A DNA stretch of 64,000 nucleotides from Paraflavitalea soli. GTDB lineage: Bacteria > Bacteroidota > Bacteroidia > Chitinophagales > Chitinophagaceae. The stretch spans positions 8,064,546 to 8,128,545 of the forward strand of contig NZ_CP032157.1 of NCBI RefSeq assembly GCF_003555545.1. The letters run 5' to 3'. The notes below the pieces were generated by a model, which saw nothing but the letters and a program-made list of their open reading frames with translations, was not told the DNA's origin and searched no databases. The translations under genes were made by a program, and so were the position numbers. Positions 52,055 through 61,254 of this stretch are shown piece by piece; positions within the stretch are counted from its first letter, which is position 1, and each line of letters opens with the position of its first letter.

Positions 52055-52302
52055 AGTGCCAAGGGTTTTATCAGTTACAAAAATAGGGTGTTTGCTACTA
52101 CGCAGATATACCACTTATGGGTATTTTACAGGATGAGCTGGACAAGCATCGAACCGGGAAATTAAGGAAAGAAAAAGACATAGAACGAAATTGTGGAAAA
52201 CCAGGCCCGGACAACCGGTTGCTCACCTGCCCGACAAAATAAATGTAATCCTGGTTGCAGCGAATTAATAAGCTTTAATGTCCCCAAAACACATGCTTTC
52301 CC

Positions 52303-52337
52303 TGCTCGTTGCCTCGTTGCCTTAATGCCTTTCCTAA
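52303..52337. repeat. GCCTCGTTGCCT word repeat at a gene end
   Basis: CTCGTTGCCTCGTTGCC then ATGCCTTTCCTA; ends inside the stop codon of the LTA-synthase-like gene. The same words, again running into the stop codon as GCCTTTCCTA, occur at 57586-57629. Confidence 0.6.
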
Positions 52338-54316
52338 TGCTTTTTCTTATTATTCAGCAACAGGTATTTGGCCGTTTCATGCAGCGCTTCTGTTAGCTGC
52401 TTCATATCCCGGCCGGCAGCTTCGCTCAGTGAATCCTTGCCAGGGAGCGTATTGGTAGTAATGGAAAACAATTCATCCTTGCCCGATTTAGGCTGATGCC
52501 GGAAAAAATAATCTCCCTTTACCACCCCCGACATATTATTATCAGGATCGAAGATAAACGCAAAAGGACGTGTGGTTGAATCCAGCAGGTCTTTGCCCAG
52601 TGTGGTATTGGTATAAGAAATGTTTGATAGTCCGGCGATCGTTGGTAATACATCCACTTGTGAACTGATCATACTGCTACGGCGTGGTGCGATCAGTGCA
52701 GGACTGTAGAACAGCAAAGGTACATGCATCGAAGTTAGCCGCTGTTCTGTCCAGGCCTGGGGAAACATAGTCCCTGCATTGCCCGGTATGCCGTGATCTC
52801 CTATGAATACAAAGATCGTATTGGTGAAATACTTTTCCTTACGCGCTGCTTCAATAAAGGTGCGGTAACTGAAATCAGTATAGCGGAAGGCATTCAATTC
52901 TTCCAGGCTTTCAAAACCATACTTTTGCAATGAGTCAAGTGGCACATTAACCTTCTTAAAAGTTGCCTGGTCTTCCTGTGGAATAGTATAGGGGCGATGG
53001 TTATCCGCTGTTTGTATGACCGCAAAGAAAGGTTTGCTTTGCTCAGCCAGCACCTTATTCGATTCGAGGAAAAGATTCTTATCACTGATGCCCCATACAT
53101 CTACTGTAGGTGATTTAAAATCTTCCCCTTCATATAGTTTCAGGTCAATAATATTATTCGTGAGCAGCCCACGTATATTGGCCCAGCTGGCGCTTCCCCC
53201 CAGGAAGTACAATTTTTCATAGCCTGCAAAATCATTGATGATGCTATGCTGATCTACTGCCCCGGGGTTGCGGCTGGCCGTTTTAGGCACTTCCACATCT
53301 GGTGTACCGGTTATGGTAGCCCACACACCACGCGCCGTACCATAGGTAGGCGTAAAACAACGATCAAAGAACAGCCCATTGCGGCTCATGCTATCGAAGA
53401 AGGGCGTTGTGTTCAATGGATTGCCCCACATAGAACTTTTATAAGCACTGAAGGATTCGCAGATCACCAGTACAATATTGGGCTTTGAAGTGATCCCGCC
53501 CGCACGTGGCGCCACCATCCTTTCATAGTTTAATACAGAATCAGTAGCCGGCAGGTTATAATACTGCGCGATGACCGGATACAAGGCCTTTACTTTTTTC
53601 TCATCATACTTGTTGCGGAACTTCAGCGTATTGAAAAAAGATTCAAAAGGATTCAGTGCCAGGTTGGCCTTGTAGTCATTGCCCAGGGCAAAAGCATCAC
53701 TCCAGCGCAGCGGGTATTGATTGAACCGGCCAAAGATAAAAAAGCCCAGTACCAGGAAGGTTATTATAAAACTGATGACCCTCGTTCTTTGGGTAACGCG
53801 CTCCGGCCGGTTGTTCACACGCCGCCAGGCGCGGCGGATAAACCACATCACCATCCAGGTGCTCACCGCCAGGCCCAGTATAAGCCGGATCACCGGGTAA
53901 GACTGCCATACCATGTTCAGCGAAATGCCGGCATCTTCCAGGTAGTTCAGCACACTCGCATTCAGCCTTTGTACCAGGTAGGCATAGTGCGCAAAATCCA
54001 CCACAAACAAAAACAGGAACAGGAAAACCACTATGTATAGGAAAATGGTCCAGAACCGCTTCCCCCGTTGACCTACAAAAGGATGGAGCCAGCGAAAGCT
54101 GCCGATCACCAGCATGATCAGCAGGACGATCGATATCGTCCGGAGATCAAACCGCAGGCCCAGGAAAAAGGTCTTGCTCAGCTCGCCCAACGAATTGCCC
54201 TGCTTATTAAAGAACAGGTAAAGTCCCCAACGCATCAGCGTAAACAGTATCAACAGGATAAATCCTGTCCATAACATCCAGCGTATCAGGGTCGGAAGCT
54301 TTATAATTCGTTTCAT
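52334..54316 (-). CDS. LTA-synthase-like membrane sulfatase
   Basis: 660 residues. Five membrane helices in residues 10-210 and then a periplasmic alkaline-phosphatase-fold sulfatase domain (about 275-600): ITSKPNIVLVICESFSAYKS (metal site), FTPTYGTARGVWATITG (catalytic Thr), FFAVIQTADNHRPYTIP (His), FVFIGDHGIPGNAGTM (Asp-His). This is the LtaS/MdoB family, in Gram-positives the polyglycerolphosphate synthase and in Gram-negatives a phosphoglycerol or phosphoethanolamine transferase acting on glycans or lipids. The substrate in Bacteroidota is not established. Divergent from PAP2. Confidence 0.9.
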   Translation of the reverse strand: MKRIIKLPTLIRWMLWTGFILLILFTLMRWGLYLFFNKQGNSLGELSKTFFLGLRFDLRTISIVLLIMLVIGSFRWLHPFVGQRGKRFWTIFLYIVVFLFLFLFVVDFAHYAYLVQRLNASVLNYLEDAGISLNMVWQSYPVIRLILGLAVSTWMVMWFIRRAWRRVNNRPERVTQRTRVISFIITFLVLGFFIFGRFNQYPLRWSDAFALGNDYKANLALNPFESFFNTLKFRNKYDEKKVKALYPVIAQYYNLPATDSVLNYERMVAPRAGGITSKPNIVLVICESFSAYKSSMWGNPLNTTPFFDSMSRNGLFFDRCFTPTYGTARGVWATITGTPDVEVPKTASRNPGAVDQHSIINDFAGYEKLYFLGGSASWANIRGLLTNNIIDLKLYEGEDFKSPTVDVWGISDKNLFLESNKVLAEQSKPFFAVIQTADNHRPYTIPQEDQATFKKVNVPLDSLQKYGFESLEELNAFRYTDFSYRTFIEAARKEKYFTNTIFVFIGDHGIPGNAGTMFPQAWTEQRLTSMHVPLLFYSPALIAPRRSSMISSQVDVLPTIAGLSNISYTNTTLGKDLLDSTTRPFAFIFDPDNNMSGVVKGDYFFRHQPKSGKDELFSITTNTLPGKDSLSEAAGRDMKQLTEALHETAKYLLLNNKKKH

Positions 54317-54375
54317 TACAATGAAATAAGGCGCTAAAATTAAGGGAATCCTTGCTTTTCTTTATTTTTGTTACT

Positions 54376-54984
54376 ATGATATTTGATCCTGCCGCCGGCT
54401 TGTTAACATTCTGGCAACAAATACAACCCTTTGATACATGGCTACTTACCCATATTAACCAGGATTGGAGCAGCACCTTCCTGGATACTGTGCTCCCTTT
54501 TATGCGGGAAACCTTCTTCTGGATACCCCTTTATTTGTTCCTGGTGCTCTTTGTAACGATGAATTTTGGCCTCCGGGGTCTTTGGTGGTTATTGGGCATT
54601 GTATTGACGGCAGCGCTGAGCGATATCATCAGCAGCCAGATTATTAAGCAGCATGTAATGCGGGTTCGCCCCTGCCAGGATGCCTCCGTGGCCCAGCATA
54701 TTCGCTTTTTCATCAATTATTGTCCTAAAAGCTCCAGTTTTACCTCTTCCCATGCCTGCAGCCATTTTGCCCAGGCAATGTTCTTTTTCCTTACCCTGCG
54801 CACTGTATTGGGGAGATGGACAGGCCTCTTCTTTGTCTGGGCCTTTGTAATTGCCTATACCCAGGTATATGTGGGGGTGCATTATCCCTTCGACGTGTTT
54901 TGTGGCGCCCTGATAGGCTGCGGTATCGGTTTTGCTACCGGTAAATTATTTAATAACAAGATCGGAATACTTAGATTAGCTTAG
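54376..54984 (+). CDS. PAP2-family membrane phosphatase
   Basis: 202 residues from MIFDPAAGLLTFWQQ. Six hydrophobic segments and the three phosphatase motifs: KQHVMRVRPCQD (KxxxxxxRP), SSSFTSSHACSHFAQ (PSGH-type, here SSH) and YTQVYVGVHYPFDVFCGALIGC (SRxxxxxHxxxD type with HYPFD). Removes phosphate from lipids such as undecaprenyl or phosphatidyl phosphates, active site facing the periplasm. A perfect -7 box TATTTTTG (54363-54370) ends 5 bp before the ATG. Operon with the CNNM gene (17-bp gap). Confidence 0.9.
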   Translation: MIFDPAAGLLTFWQQIQPFDTWLLTHINQDWSSTFLDTVLPFMRETFFWIPLYLFLVLFVTMNFGLRGLWWLLGIVLTAALSDIISSQIIKQHVMRVRPCQDASVAQHIRFFINYCPKSSSFTSSHACSHFAQAMFFFLTLRTVLGRWTGLFFVWAFVIAYTQVYVGVHYPFDVFCGALIGCGIGFATGKLFNNKIGILRLA

Positions 54985-55001
54985 TTAAATTAATAGCCCT
55001 C

Positions 55002-56300
55002 ATGGCAGAGATTTTTATAATACTTGGATTAATACTACTGAACGGATTATTTTCAATGGCTGAAATTGCACTGGTTTCTTCCCGAAAGGCCAGGCTGGAG
55101 GCGCAAGCCAATAAGGGCGATAAACGGGCACAGGAGGCTTTAAAGCTCGCCAATCACCCCGATCATTTCCTTTCTACGGTGCAGATCGGGATCACCCTCA
55201 TCGGCATCCTGACGGGTGTGTACTCCGGCGAACAGTTAAAGACCGACCTGGTTGATTATATCAACCGGTTTGAATCCCTCAGGGCTTACAGCAATGGCAT
55301 CGCCACCACCATACTGGTTATCCTGATCACTTATTTTTCATTGGTATTGGGCGAACTCGTCCCCAAACGCATTGGATTATCAAGACCCGAAACCATTGCC
55401 AAACTGGTAGCAGGGCCTATGCGCATTGTAAGCCTGATCACCTATCCCTTCATCTGGCTCCTGACCAAATCTACCAGCGTTATTGTAAGCCTCTTGCGCA
55501 TCAAGGCCAAAGATACCCAGGTTACAGAAGAAGAGATCAAGGCCATCATCAGTGAAGGAACCGAACAAGGTACCATTGAAGAAGCAGAGCAGGAGATCAT
55601 TGAACGCATTTTCCACCTCGGCGATCGCAACATCACCTCCCTGATGACACACCGCAGTGATATCATCTGGTTTGATGTGACCGACAACGAAGAATCCATC
55701 AAGGATAAGATCGTTACTGAGCCTCATTCAGTATATCCCATTTGCGAAGACGACCTCGATAATATCAAGGGCATGATATCCTTAAAGGATATGTATGTGA
55801 CCAATGACCTTACCTTGTTCAAACAGATCATGAAACCGGCCCTCTTTGTGCCGGAAAATGTGACCGCCTATAATGTATTGGAAAAATTCAAAGCTACCAG
55901 GAACCATGCCTGCTTCATTGTAGATGAATATGGCAGCGTGCAGGGCATGATCACCCTCAACGATATCCTGGAGGCAATCGTAGGCGGTATGCCCGAACCC
56001 AATGAACTGGATTATGAGATCGTGGAAAGACAGGATGGCTCTTACCTGGTAGATGGACAAATACCTTTCTATGACTTCCTCGACCGGTTTGCAAAAACAG
56101 AATATATGCATGAAGGTGAGCAGGAGTTTGATACCCTCGCCGGCTTTATCTTACACAAACTGGAACGTATTCCACATACCGGTGATACCCTTTCCTGGGA
56201 GGGCTTCCGCTTTGAGATCATAGACATGGACGCACAACGGATCGATAAAGTACTTGTCAATATCTCCGATGCCATCAAAGAAGAAATGGAAGAAGATTAA
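55002..56300 (+). CDS. CNNM/CorC-type transporter (hemolysin family protein)
   Basis: 432 residues. N-terminal DUF21/CNNM membrane domain (three helices; MAEIFIILGLILLNGLFSMAEIALVSSRKARLE), two CBS domains (about 215-340, MTHRSDIIWFDVTDNEESIKD, ACFIVDEYGSVQGMITLNDI) and a C-terminal CorC_HlyC domain (SYLVDGQIPFYDFLDRF, FDTLAGFILHKLERIPHTGDTL). Related proteins move Mg2+ or sense it; hemolysin naming is historical. Cotranscribed with PAP2. Confidence 0.93.
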   Translation: MAEIFIILGLILLNGLFSMAEIALVSSRKARLEAQANKGDKRAQEALKLANHPDHFLSTVQIGITLIGILTGVYSGEQLKTDLVDYINRFESLRAYSNGIATTILVILITYFSLVLGELVPKRIGLSRPETIAKLVAGPMRIVSLITYPFIWLLTKSTSVIVSLLRIKAKDTQVTEEEIKAIISEGTEQGTIEEAEQEIIERIFHLGDRNITSLMTHRSDIIWFDVTDNEESIKDKIVTEPHSVYPICEDDLDNIKGMISLKDMYVTNDLTLFKQIMKPALFVPENVTAYNVLEKFKATRNHACFIVDEYGSVQGMITLNDILEAIVGGMPEPNELDYEIVERQDGSYLVDGQIPFYDFLDRFAKTEYMHEGEQEFDTLAGFILHKLERIPHTGDTLSWEGFRFEIIDMDAQRIDKVLVNISDAIKEEMEED

Positions 56301-56332
56301 GTAAAAAAAATATTGATGAATGTCAAATGCTT

Positions 56333-56355
56333 ACAGCCCTGAAACTCAGGGCTGT
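56333..56355 (+). terminator. Strong hairpin after the CNNM gene
   Basis: ACAGCCCTGA (56333-56342) pairs exactly with TCAGGGCTGT (56346-56355), loop of 3. TCAAATG before and CATGTTTGA after can extend the stem imperfectly. No T run follows, so termination is uncertain; it may stabilise the message end. Confidence 0.5.
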
Positions 56356-56449
56356 CGCATGTTTGAACGATATATGTCAAATCGCAGCCTGCGGACTTTC
56401 CTACCTTGCCAGTAAAAATACGGTTTTAACATTTCGATCACTTCTACGC

Positions 56450-56480
56450 TTGATCCGTTGCTAAAATGGCACCATCTTTG
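56450..56480 (+). promoter_or_regulatory. Putative promoter of the alpha/beta hydrolase gene
   Basis: TTG (56450-56452), 20-bp spacer, CATCTTTG (56473-56480; one mismatch to TAnnTTTG). 40 bp before the ATG. Confidence 0.4.
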
Positions 56481-56520
56481 ACTTCATCCGATCCGTACAG
56501 CAACCTTAAAAGTTCAACTT

Positions 56521-57405
56521 ATGAAAAACGCGATCAAAGTCCTGTTAGTCCTCATCGTGCCCGTAATGGTAGCTACATCCTGTAAGAAAGACGTGAGTGA
56601 GAATGATCCCGGGAAGCCCACTGGTGGTAGTGGCACAAAGCCTCCTGTAGAGAACGCTTATAACAATGTAGTGGAAACGAAACCACCCGTTCAGAAGGGG
56701 ATCACCATAAATGTGAATGGCAATATCGGAGGCTATCAGCAAGCCCTGCCTGCACTCTATGATAGTACCACCAAGCGATACCCTTTATTGGTATTCATTC
56801 ATGGTATTGGAGAGCTGGGTGATGGCTCTACTCAATTGTACAACGCAGCCAATGTAGGGGTAGCCAGGCTTATCAAAGACAAGAAGTTTCCGCCCAACTT
56901 TGTTGTCAACAGCAAGAACTTTTCTTTCATCGTCATATCACCACAGATCAAAAAGTGGGATTATACTACCGTGGCAAAAGATGTGAACGATATGATCACT
57001 TTCGCCATCAACAAATACAGGATCGATACTACCCGTATCTATGTGAGTGGTTTGAGTATGGGCGGCGGATATACCTGGGATTATGCAGGCACCTATGCCA
57101 GCCGGATAGCAGCCATAGCGCCTATATGTGGAGCATCAGGTCCTAATGATAGCAAGGTCAAAACCATCGCCAATGCCAAGCTGCCCGTTTGGGCCTTTCA
57201 CAACGATGATGATGGTACTGTGGCTTCCAGCAATTCAAAAAACTGGGTAAGTAAGATCAATGCCCTGAATCCTCCCACCAAGGCCAGGCTTACTTTATGG
57301 CCTACCGGTGGACACGATGCCTGGACAAAAGCAACCAGTCCTGCTTATAAGGAAAATAACATGAATATGTACGAGTGGATGTTGCAGTATACCAGGATCA
57401 AATAA
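56521..57405 (+). CDS. Alpha/beta hydrolase lipoprotein (esterase/PHB-depolymerase type)
   Basis: 294 residues. Lipoprotein signal ending MVATSC (Cys 21), linker rich in Gly/Pro, then an alpha/beta hydrolase from about residue 75: LLVFIHGIGELGDGS (oxyanion region), nucleophile GLSMGGGY (Ser in GxSxG), DDDGTVASSNS (acid) and GGHDAWTKA (His). Resembles secreted feruloyl esterase/PHB depolymerase-like enzymes; polymer binding domains are absent. Probably surface exposed or periplasmic. Confidence 0.87.
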   Translation: MKNAIKVLLVLIVPVMVATSCKKDVSENDPGKPTGGSGTKPPVENAYNNVVETKPPVQKGITINVNGNIGGYQQALPALYDSTTKRYPLLVFIHGIGELGDGSTQLYNAANVGVARLIKDKKFPPNFVVNSKNFSFIVISPQIKKWDYTTVAKDVNDMITFAINKYRIDTTRIYVSGLSMGGGYTWDYAGTYASRIAAIAPICGASGPNDSKVKTIANAKLPVWAFHNDDDGTVASSNSKNWVSKINALNPPTKARLTLWPTGGHDAWTKATSPAYKENNMNMYEWMLQYTRIK

Positions 57406-57466
57406 GCTGAATCCCTGACCATTTAATCAATAAATGTTCTAATCAATTGACCTCGGAAAACGCAAT

Positions 57467-57531
57467 GGCGCAGTGTAAAGATATATTGTTAGGGCTCTGA
57501 TAATGTATTCAAACACTGCGCCTTATTTTTT
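57467..57531 (+). terminator. Intrinsic terminator after the hydrolase gene
   Basis: GGCGCAGTGT (57467-57476) pairs exactly with ACACTGCGCC (57513-57522), followed by TTATTTTTT. 62 bp after the stop; the loop is long (36 nt). Confidence 0.7.
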
Positions 57532-57533
57532 AT

Positions 57534-57629
57534 GTCAGCCTGAGTCCCGCGGAGCGGGATAAACTCTGTCGAAGGGCTGTCGAAGCCTCCTCGTTGCCTC
57601 AATGCCTTGCTGCCTCGTTGCCTTTCCTA
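57534..57629. repeat. Mixed intergenic repeat: TGTCAGCCTGAG / CTGTCGAAG / CCTCGTTGCC
   Basis: TGTCAGCCTGAGTCCCGCGGAGCGGGA (a TCCCGC/GCGGGA stem), CTGTCGAAGGGCTGTCGAAGCC, then CCTCCTCGTTGCCTCAATGCC and CCTCGTTGCCTTTCCTA reaching the stop codon of the convergent DUF6702 gene. It joins two of the word families seen elsewhere (48101-48130, 61255-61345 and 52303-52337). Confidence 0.65.
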
Positions 57630-58160
57630 AAACTCAAACTTTGCTTCTTTATCCGGATAATTGAGCCGGGTGCTCTTCCGGGTACCGCCTACGGTAACAT
57701 GCATCAGGTTCAGTTGCTTATCGTAGATCTCGTAAAGAATGCTATTATTGATTTCTACTTTCTTCGGCACGGCGGGTACAGCTGCCTGGAAATAACTCCA
57801 GACCGCATCATTTTCCCGCTCAAACCCTACAAATTCCAGCGCCACATCCTTTCCGTCCAGTTTTACCAGCAGCCGTTTACGCACATATTCCGACACCAGC
57901 CTGTCTGCTTCCGCTTTGTCTTTGGGGTTAAACAGGTCTACCTTCTTATTGTAAACCGTAGCCAGGGTTTTCTCAAAATCGTCCGTAAATATCTTACAGC
58001 TTATTTCCAGGGTTTTATCTGCCGCATTGTGGTTGAATTCCGTAACGCTGACATAAAGGGGATGCAGGTCGGCAGGGGAGGAGGGCTGGCTGGCCGGTCC
58101 GGTAAACAGGCTTCCACAGAGAATTAACCATTTATAGAGGTGTAGCACCATTAACATCAT
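57627..58160 (-). CDS. DUF6702-family exported protein
   Basis: 177 residues (two adjacent ATGs at the start). Signal segment MLHLYKWLILCGSLFTGPAS-like, then HPLYVSVTEFNHNAADKTLEISCKIFTDDFEKTL, the hallmark of DUF6702, and a central part with VRKRLLVKLDGKDVALEFVGFERENDAVWSYFQA. Periplasmic, no known function. DUF6702 genes are often next to HupE/UreJ or M1 peptidase genes in Bacteroidota, as here (divergent from HupE/UreJ). Confidence 0.85.
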   Translation of the reverse strand: MMLMVLHLYKWLILCGSLFTGPASQPSSPADLHPLYVSVTEFNHNAADKTLEISCKIFTDDFEKTLATVYNKKVDLFNPKDKAEADRLVSEYVRKRLLVKLDGKDVALEFVGFERENDAVWSYFQAAVPAVPKKVEINNSILYEIYDKQLNLMHVTVGGTRKSTRLNYPDKEAKFEF

Positions 58161-58210
58161 AAATTTTTCTGTTACAAATCTCTTAATTATTTTGGTACCC
58201 GCTTGGGCCT

Positions 58211-58849
58211 ATGCAAGATTTTACATTTTATTTTCAACTTGGCATTGAACACATCCTTACCCTGGATGCGATGGACCACATCCTGTTTGTGACAGCCCTC
58301 TGTCTGAGGTACCTGTGGCAGGATTGGAGAAAGGTGGTGATCCTGGTTACGGCTTTTACTATCGGGCACTCTATTACACTGGCATTGAGCGCATTGAACT
58401 ATGTGCATTTTTCAACAGCCTGGATTGAGTTCCTCATACCCCTTACCATTGCAGCTACCTGTGTCAACAATATCATGCAATCGGGCACCACAAAGCCAAA
58501 GCGCCTGCCATTGATCTATTTCTTTGCTTTGTTCTTTGGATTGATACATGGGCTGGCATTTGCCGGGCAGTTCCTGAGCCTGGAGGGAAAGGAAGGGCTG
58601 GTTTCACACCTGCTGGCCTTTAACCTGGGTATTGAAGCCGCGCAGCTGTTCGTGGTAGTGGTCATTTTGTTCCTGTCCTGGGTAATTGTACAGCTGTTAA
58701 AGATTTCCAGGATAAGCTGGCTGCGTGCAGCATCCGCCATCATCCTGGTATTTTCACTGATTTGGGCATATCAAAGATTTCCGCATAATAAAAACACACA
58801 TGATGAGAAAATCACTGCTCGTGGGAGCAGCCTTCGCAGGTTTGTTTAG
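58211..58849 (+). CDS. HupE/UreJ-family membrane protein
   Basis: 212 residues, six to seven helices. IEHILTLDAMDHILFVTALCL holds the HxxxxxDHxLF motif and FTIGHSITLALSAL and GLIHGLAFAGQFLSL the second and third conserved His regions of HupE/UreJ proteins (metal-ion, mainly Ni2+, transport-related). No urease or hydrogenase genes are in the window. Its last 50 bp overlap the start of the next gene. Confidence 0.87.
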   Translation: MQDFTFYFQLGIEHILTLDAMDHILFVTALCLRYLWQDWRKVVILVTAFTIGHSITLALSALNYVHFSTAWIEFLIPLTIAATCVNNIMQSGTTKPKRLPLIYFFALFFGLIHGLAFAGQFLSLEGKEGLVSHLLAFNLGIEAAQLFVVVVILFLSWVIVQLLKISRISWLRAASAIILVFSLIWAYQRFPHNKNTHDEKITARGSSLRRFV

Positions 58850-61196
58850 TGTGGCCAATGGTCAGAATATACAAAACAACCCCGGCTCCAACCACGGTAA
58901 TAAATTTGAACAACTGGGTACCATTCTGCCAACGCCCAATGAGTACCGCACTGCCAGCGGAGCCCCCGGCCCCAAGTACTGGCAGCAAAAAGCTGACTAT
59001 GACATTAAATGTGAGCTGGATGAGGCCAACCTCAAACTCACCGGCAGCGAGTTGATCACCTACTTTAATAACTCGCCCAACACATTGAACTATCTCTGGT
59101 TGCAGATGGACGAAAACGAGCACAGCTCCGTCAACAATGCCAACTACCAGAACAGCAGGACCATGGGCACCCAGTTGAATACAGCGGCCATCGACCAACT
59201 GGAAGAAAGCAGGGGCGACAATGGCTATGGCTTCAACATCACCAAAATGGTAGACGCCCTGGGCAAACCCATGAAGTACACCATCAACAAGACCATGATG
59301 CGTGTAGAACTGGCTGCCCCCCTCAAGCCAGGACAGAAATTTGCTTTCACCATCAATTGGAATTACAAGATCTCCGACCGCATGAAAATGGGCGGCCGGG
59401 GTGGTTATGAATATTTCCCCGAGGATGGCAATCACCTCTTTACCATGGCACAGTGGTATCCCCGCCTTTGCGTATACAGCGATGTGGTAGGTTGGCAAAA
59501 CCACCAGTTTACAGGTAGGGGAGAGTTTGCCCTCACTTTTGGCAACTTTAAAGTGCAAATGACAGTACCGGCCGATCACGTAGTAGGTGGTACCGGCGAA
59601 TGCCAGAACTATGCACAGGTGTTATCACCTGCTCAGCTGGGCCGCTGGACAAAAGCACAAACTTCCAAAGAGCCGGTAGAAGTAGTGACCATCGAAGAAG
59701 CGAAGAAAGCAGAAGGTCAGAAAAGCACCAGCAAGAAGACCTGGATCTTCAAAGCCGATAATGTACGTGACTTTGCCTGGACAGCTTCCCGCAAATTTGT
59801 ATGGGATGCCATGCCTACCTATGTAGAAGGCAAGAAAGTAATGTGCATGAGCTTTTACGGAAAAGAAGCTTACGGCTTGTACCGCAAGTTTTCTACCAAG
59901 GCGGTGGCACATACCATCCGCAGCTATTCCAAATTCACCATTCCTTATCCTTACCCTGTAGCACAGAGTATTGAAGCCGCCAATGGTATGGAATACCCGA
60001 TGATCTGCTTCAACTATGGCCGTACTGAAAAAGACGGTTCTTATACAGAAGCTACCAAATACGGTATGCTGGGTGTTATCATCCATGAAGTAGGCCACAA
60101 CTTCTTCCCCATGATCATCAACAGCGATGAGCGCCAGTGGAGCTGGATGGACGAAGGGTTGAACTCTTTCGTGGAGTACCTCACAGAAGAACTCTACGAC
60201 AATAAGTTCCCCATCCGTGGTAAAGGACCAGCCTGGGCCATCGTAGATTATATGCGTTTGCCCAAGAATCAGCTCGAGCCCATCATGTCCAATTCTGAGA
60301 ACATCGTTGGTTTTGGTCCCAATGCCTATACCAAGCCCGCTACCGGACTGAACATGCTGCGCGAGACCATCATGGGCCGCGACCTGTTTGATTATGCCTT
60401 CAAAGAATATGCACGCCGCTGGGCTTTCAAACATCCCGAGCCTGCCGATCTGTTCCGCACCCTCGAAGATGCTTCCGGTGAAGACCTCGATTGGTTCTGG
60501 AGAGGATGGTTCTTTGGTACCGATGCCTGCGATATCGCCCTGGATACCGTTAAGTATTTCAAAGCAGATATTACCTACAATCCTCCCCCCGCAAAAGAAG
60601 GAGCTACCATGACCAGAAAGCTGGAAAAGCCCATGACCTCTACTTTTGATACCGATGTTTCCAAGCAGCGCAACCGCGATGACAAGAACATTCAGTTCCT
60701 GACCGATCAGGATACCACCCTGCGTGATTTCTACTGGCGTTATGCCCGTGGTTTGGAACCATACGATACCACTACCTATACAGTGCCTGTAAACTCTGGC
60801 AGCGGAATAGAAGGAGCCGATGAGGCTGCCAAGCAAAAAGCTGCCGGCAAACATTTCTATGAGCTTACTTTCAGCAACAAAGGTGGCCTGGTAATGCCCA
60901 TCATTGTAGAATGGACCTTTAAAGATGGCACCAAAGAGGTAGACCGCATACCTGCACAAGTTTGGCGCCTCAACGAAACAAAAGTGATCAAGACTTTCAT
61001 GAAGGACAAAGAAGTGGAATCAATAAAACTCGATCCCAATCGTGAAACCGCTGATATCAATGAAAGCAACAATAGCTGGGGTACCATCGCAGCGCCTTCC
61101 AAGTTTACCGTGTTTAAACAAAAACAAGGTGTTCGTGGACAATCTTCAGGTATCAATCCCATGCAGAAAGCCGAAGAAAAGAAAAAAGCATTCTAA
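58800..61196 (+). CDS. M1-family zinc metallopeptidase
   Basis: 798 residues, signal peptide up to about VANGQ (ATG pair at 58800 and 58803). The active-site pattern HEVGH (429-433) with Glu 452 after 18 residues is the zinc site of M1 peptidases. The usual GAMEN substrate loop is changed to NGMEYP (about residue 395). The protein also has an N-terminal beta domain and a C-terminal beta part (VEWTFKDGTKEVDRIPAQVWR) like other secreted Bacteroidota aminopeptidases. Exported to periplasm or outside. Overlaps HupE/UreJ by 50 bp. Confidence 0.92.
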   Translation: MMRKSLLVGAAFAGLFSVANGQNIQNNPGSNHGNKFEQLGTILPTPNEYRTASGAPGPKYWQQKADYDIKCELDEANLKLTGSELITYFNNSPNTLNYLWLQMDENEHSSVNNANYQNSRTMGTQLNTAAIDQLEESRGDNGYGFNITKMVDALGKPMKYTINKTMMRVELAAPLKPGQKFAFTINWNYKISDRMKMGGRGGYEYFPEDGNHLFTMAQWYPRLCVYSDVVGWQNHQFTGRGEFALTFGNFKVQMTVPADHVVGGTGECQNYAQVLSPAQLGRWTKAQTSKEPVEVVTIEEAKKAEGQKSTSKKTWIFKADNVRDFAWTASRKFVWDAMPTYVEGKKVMCMSFYGKEAYGLYRKFSTKAVAHTIRSYSKFTIPYPYPVAQSIEAANGMEYPMICFNYGRTEKDGSYTEATKYGMLGVIIHEVGHNFFPMIINSDERQWSWMDEGLNSFVEYLTEELYDNKFPIRGKGPAWAIVDYMRLPKNQLEPIMSNSENIVGFGPNAYTKPATGLNMLRETIMGRDLFDYAFKEYARRWAFKHPEPADLFRTLEDASGEDLDWFWRGWFFGTDACDIALDTVKYFKADITYNPPPAKEGATMTRKLEKPMTSTFDTDVSKQRNRDDKNIQFLTDQDTTLRDFYWRYARGLEPYDTTTYTVPVNSGSGIEGADEAAKQKAAGKHFYELTFSNKGGLVMPIIVEWTFKDGTKEVDRIPAQVWRLNETKVIKTFMKDKEVESIKLDPNRETADINESNNSWGTIAAPSKFTVFKQKQGVRGQSSGINPMQKAEEKKKAF

Positions 61197-61220
61197 GCTT
61201 ATTAATAAAGTTTCCTGTAT

Positions 61221-61249
61221 AACGCCACGCTCACAGCGTGGCGTTTTTT
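61221..61249 (+). terminator. Intrinsic terminator of the M1 peptidase
   Basis: AACGCCACGCT (61221-61231), loop CAC, AGCGTGGCGTT (61235-61245), then TTTTG. 24 bp after the stop. Confidence 0.9.
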
Positions 61250-61254
61250 GTTAC

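Noticed and set aside
52334-54316. Lipoteichoic acid synthase in the strict sense
   Set aside because: Fold and motifs fit LtaS, but Bacteroidota lack lipoteichoic acid; only the family-level name is used.
59625-60959. Long open frame of about 444 codons opposite the M1 peptidase
   Set aside because: It mirrors the codon pattern of the real gene and its product has no coherent domain; a normal antisense shadow of a GC-balanced conserved gene.
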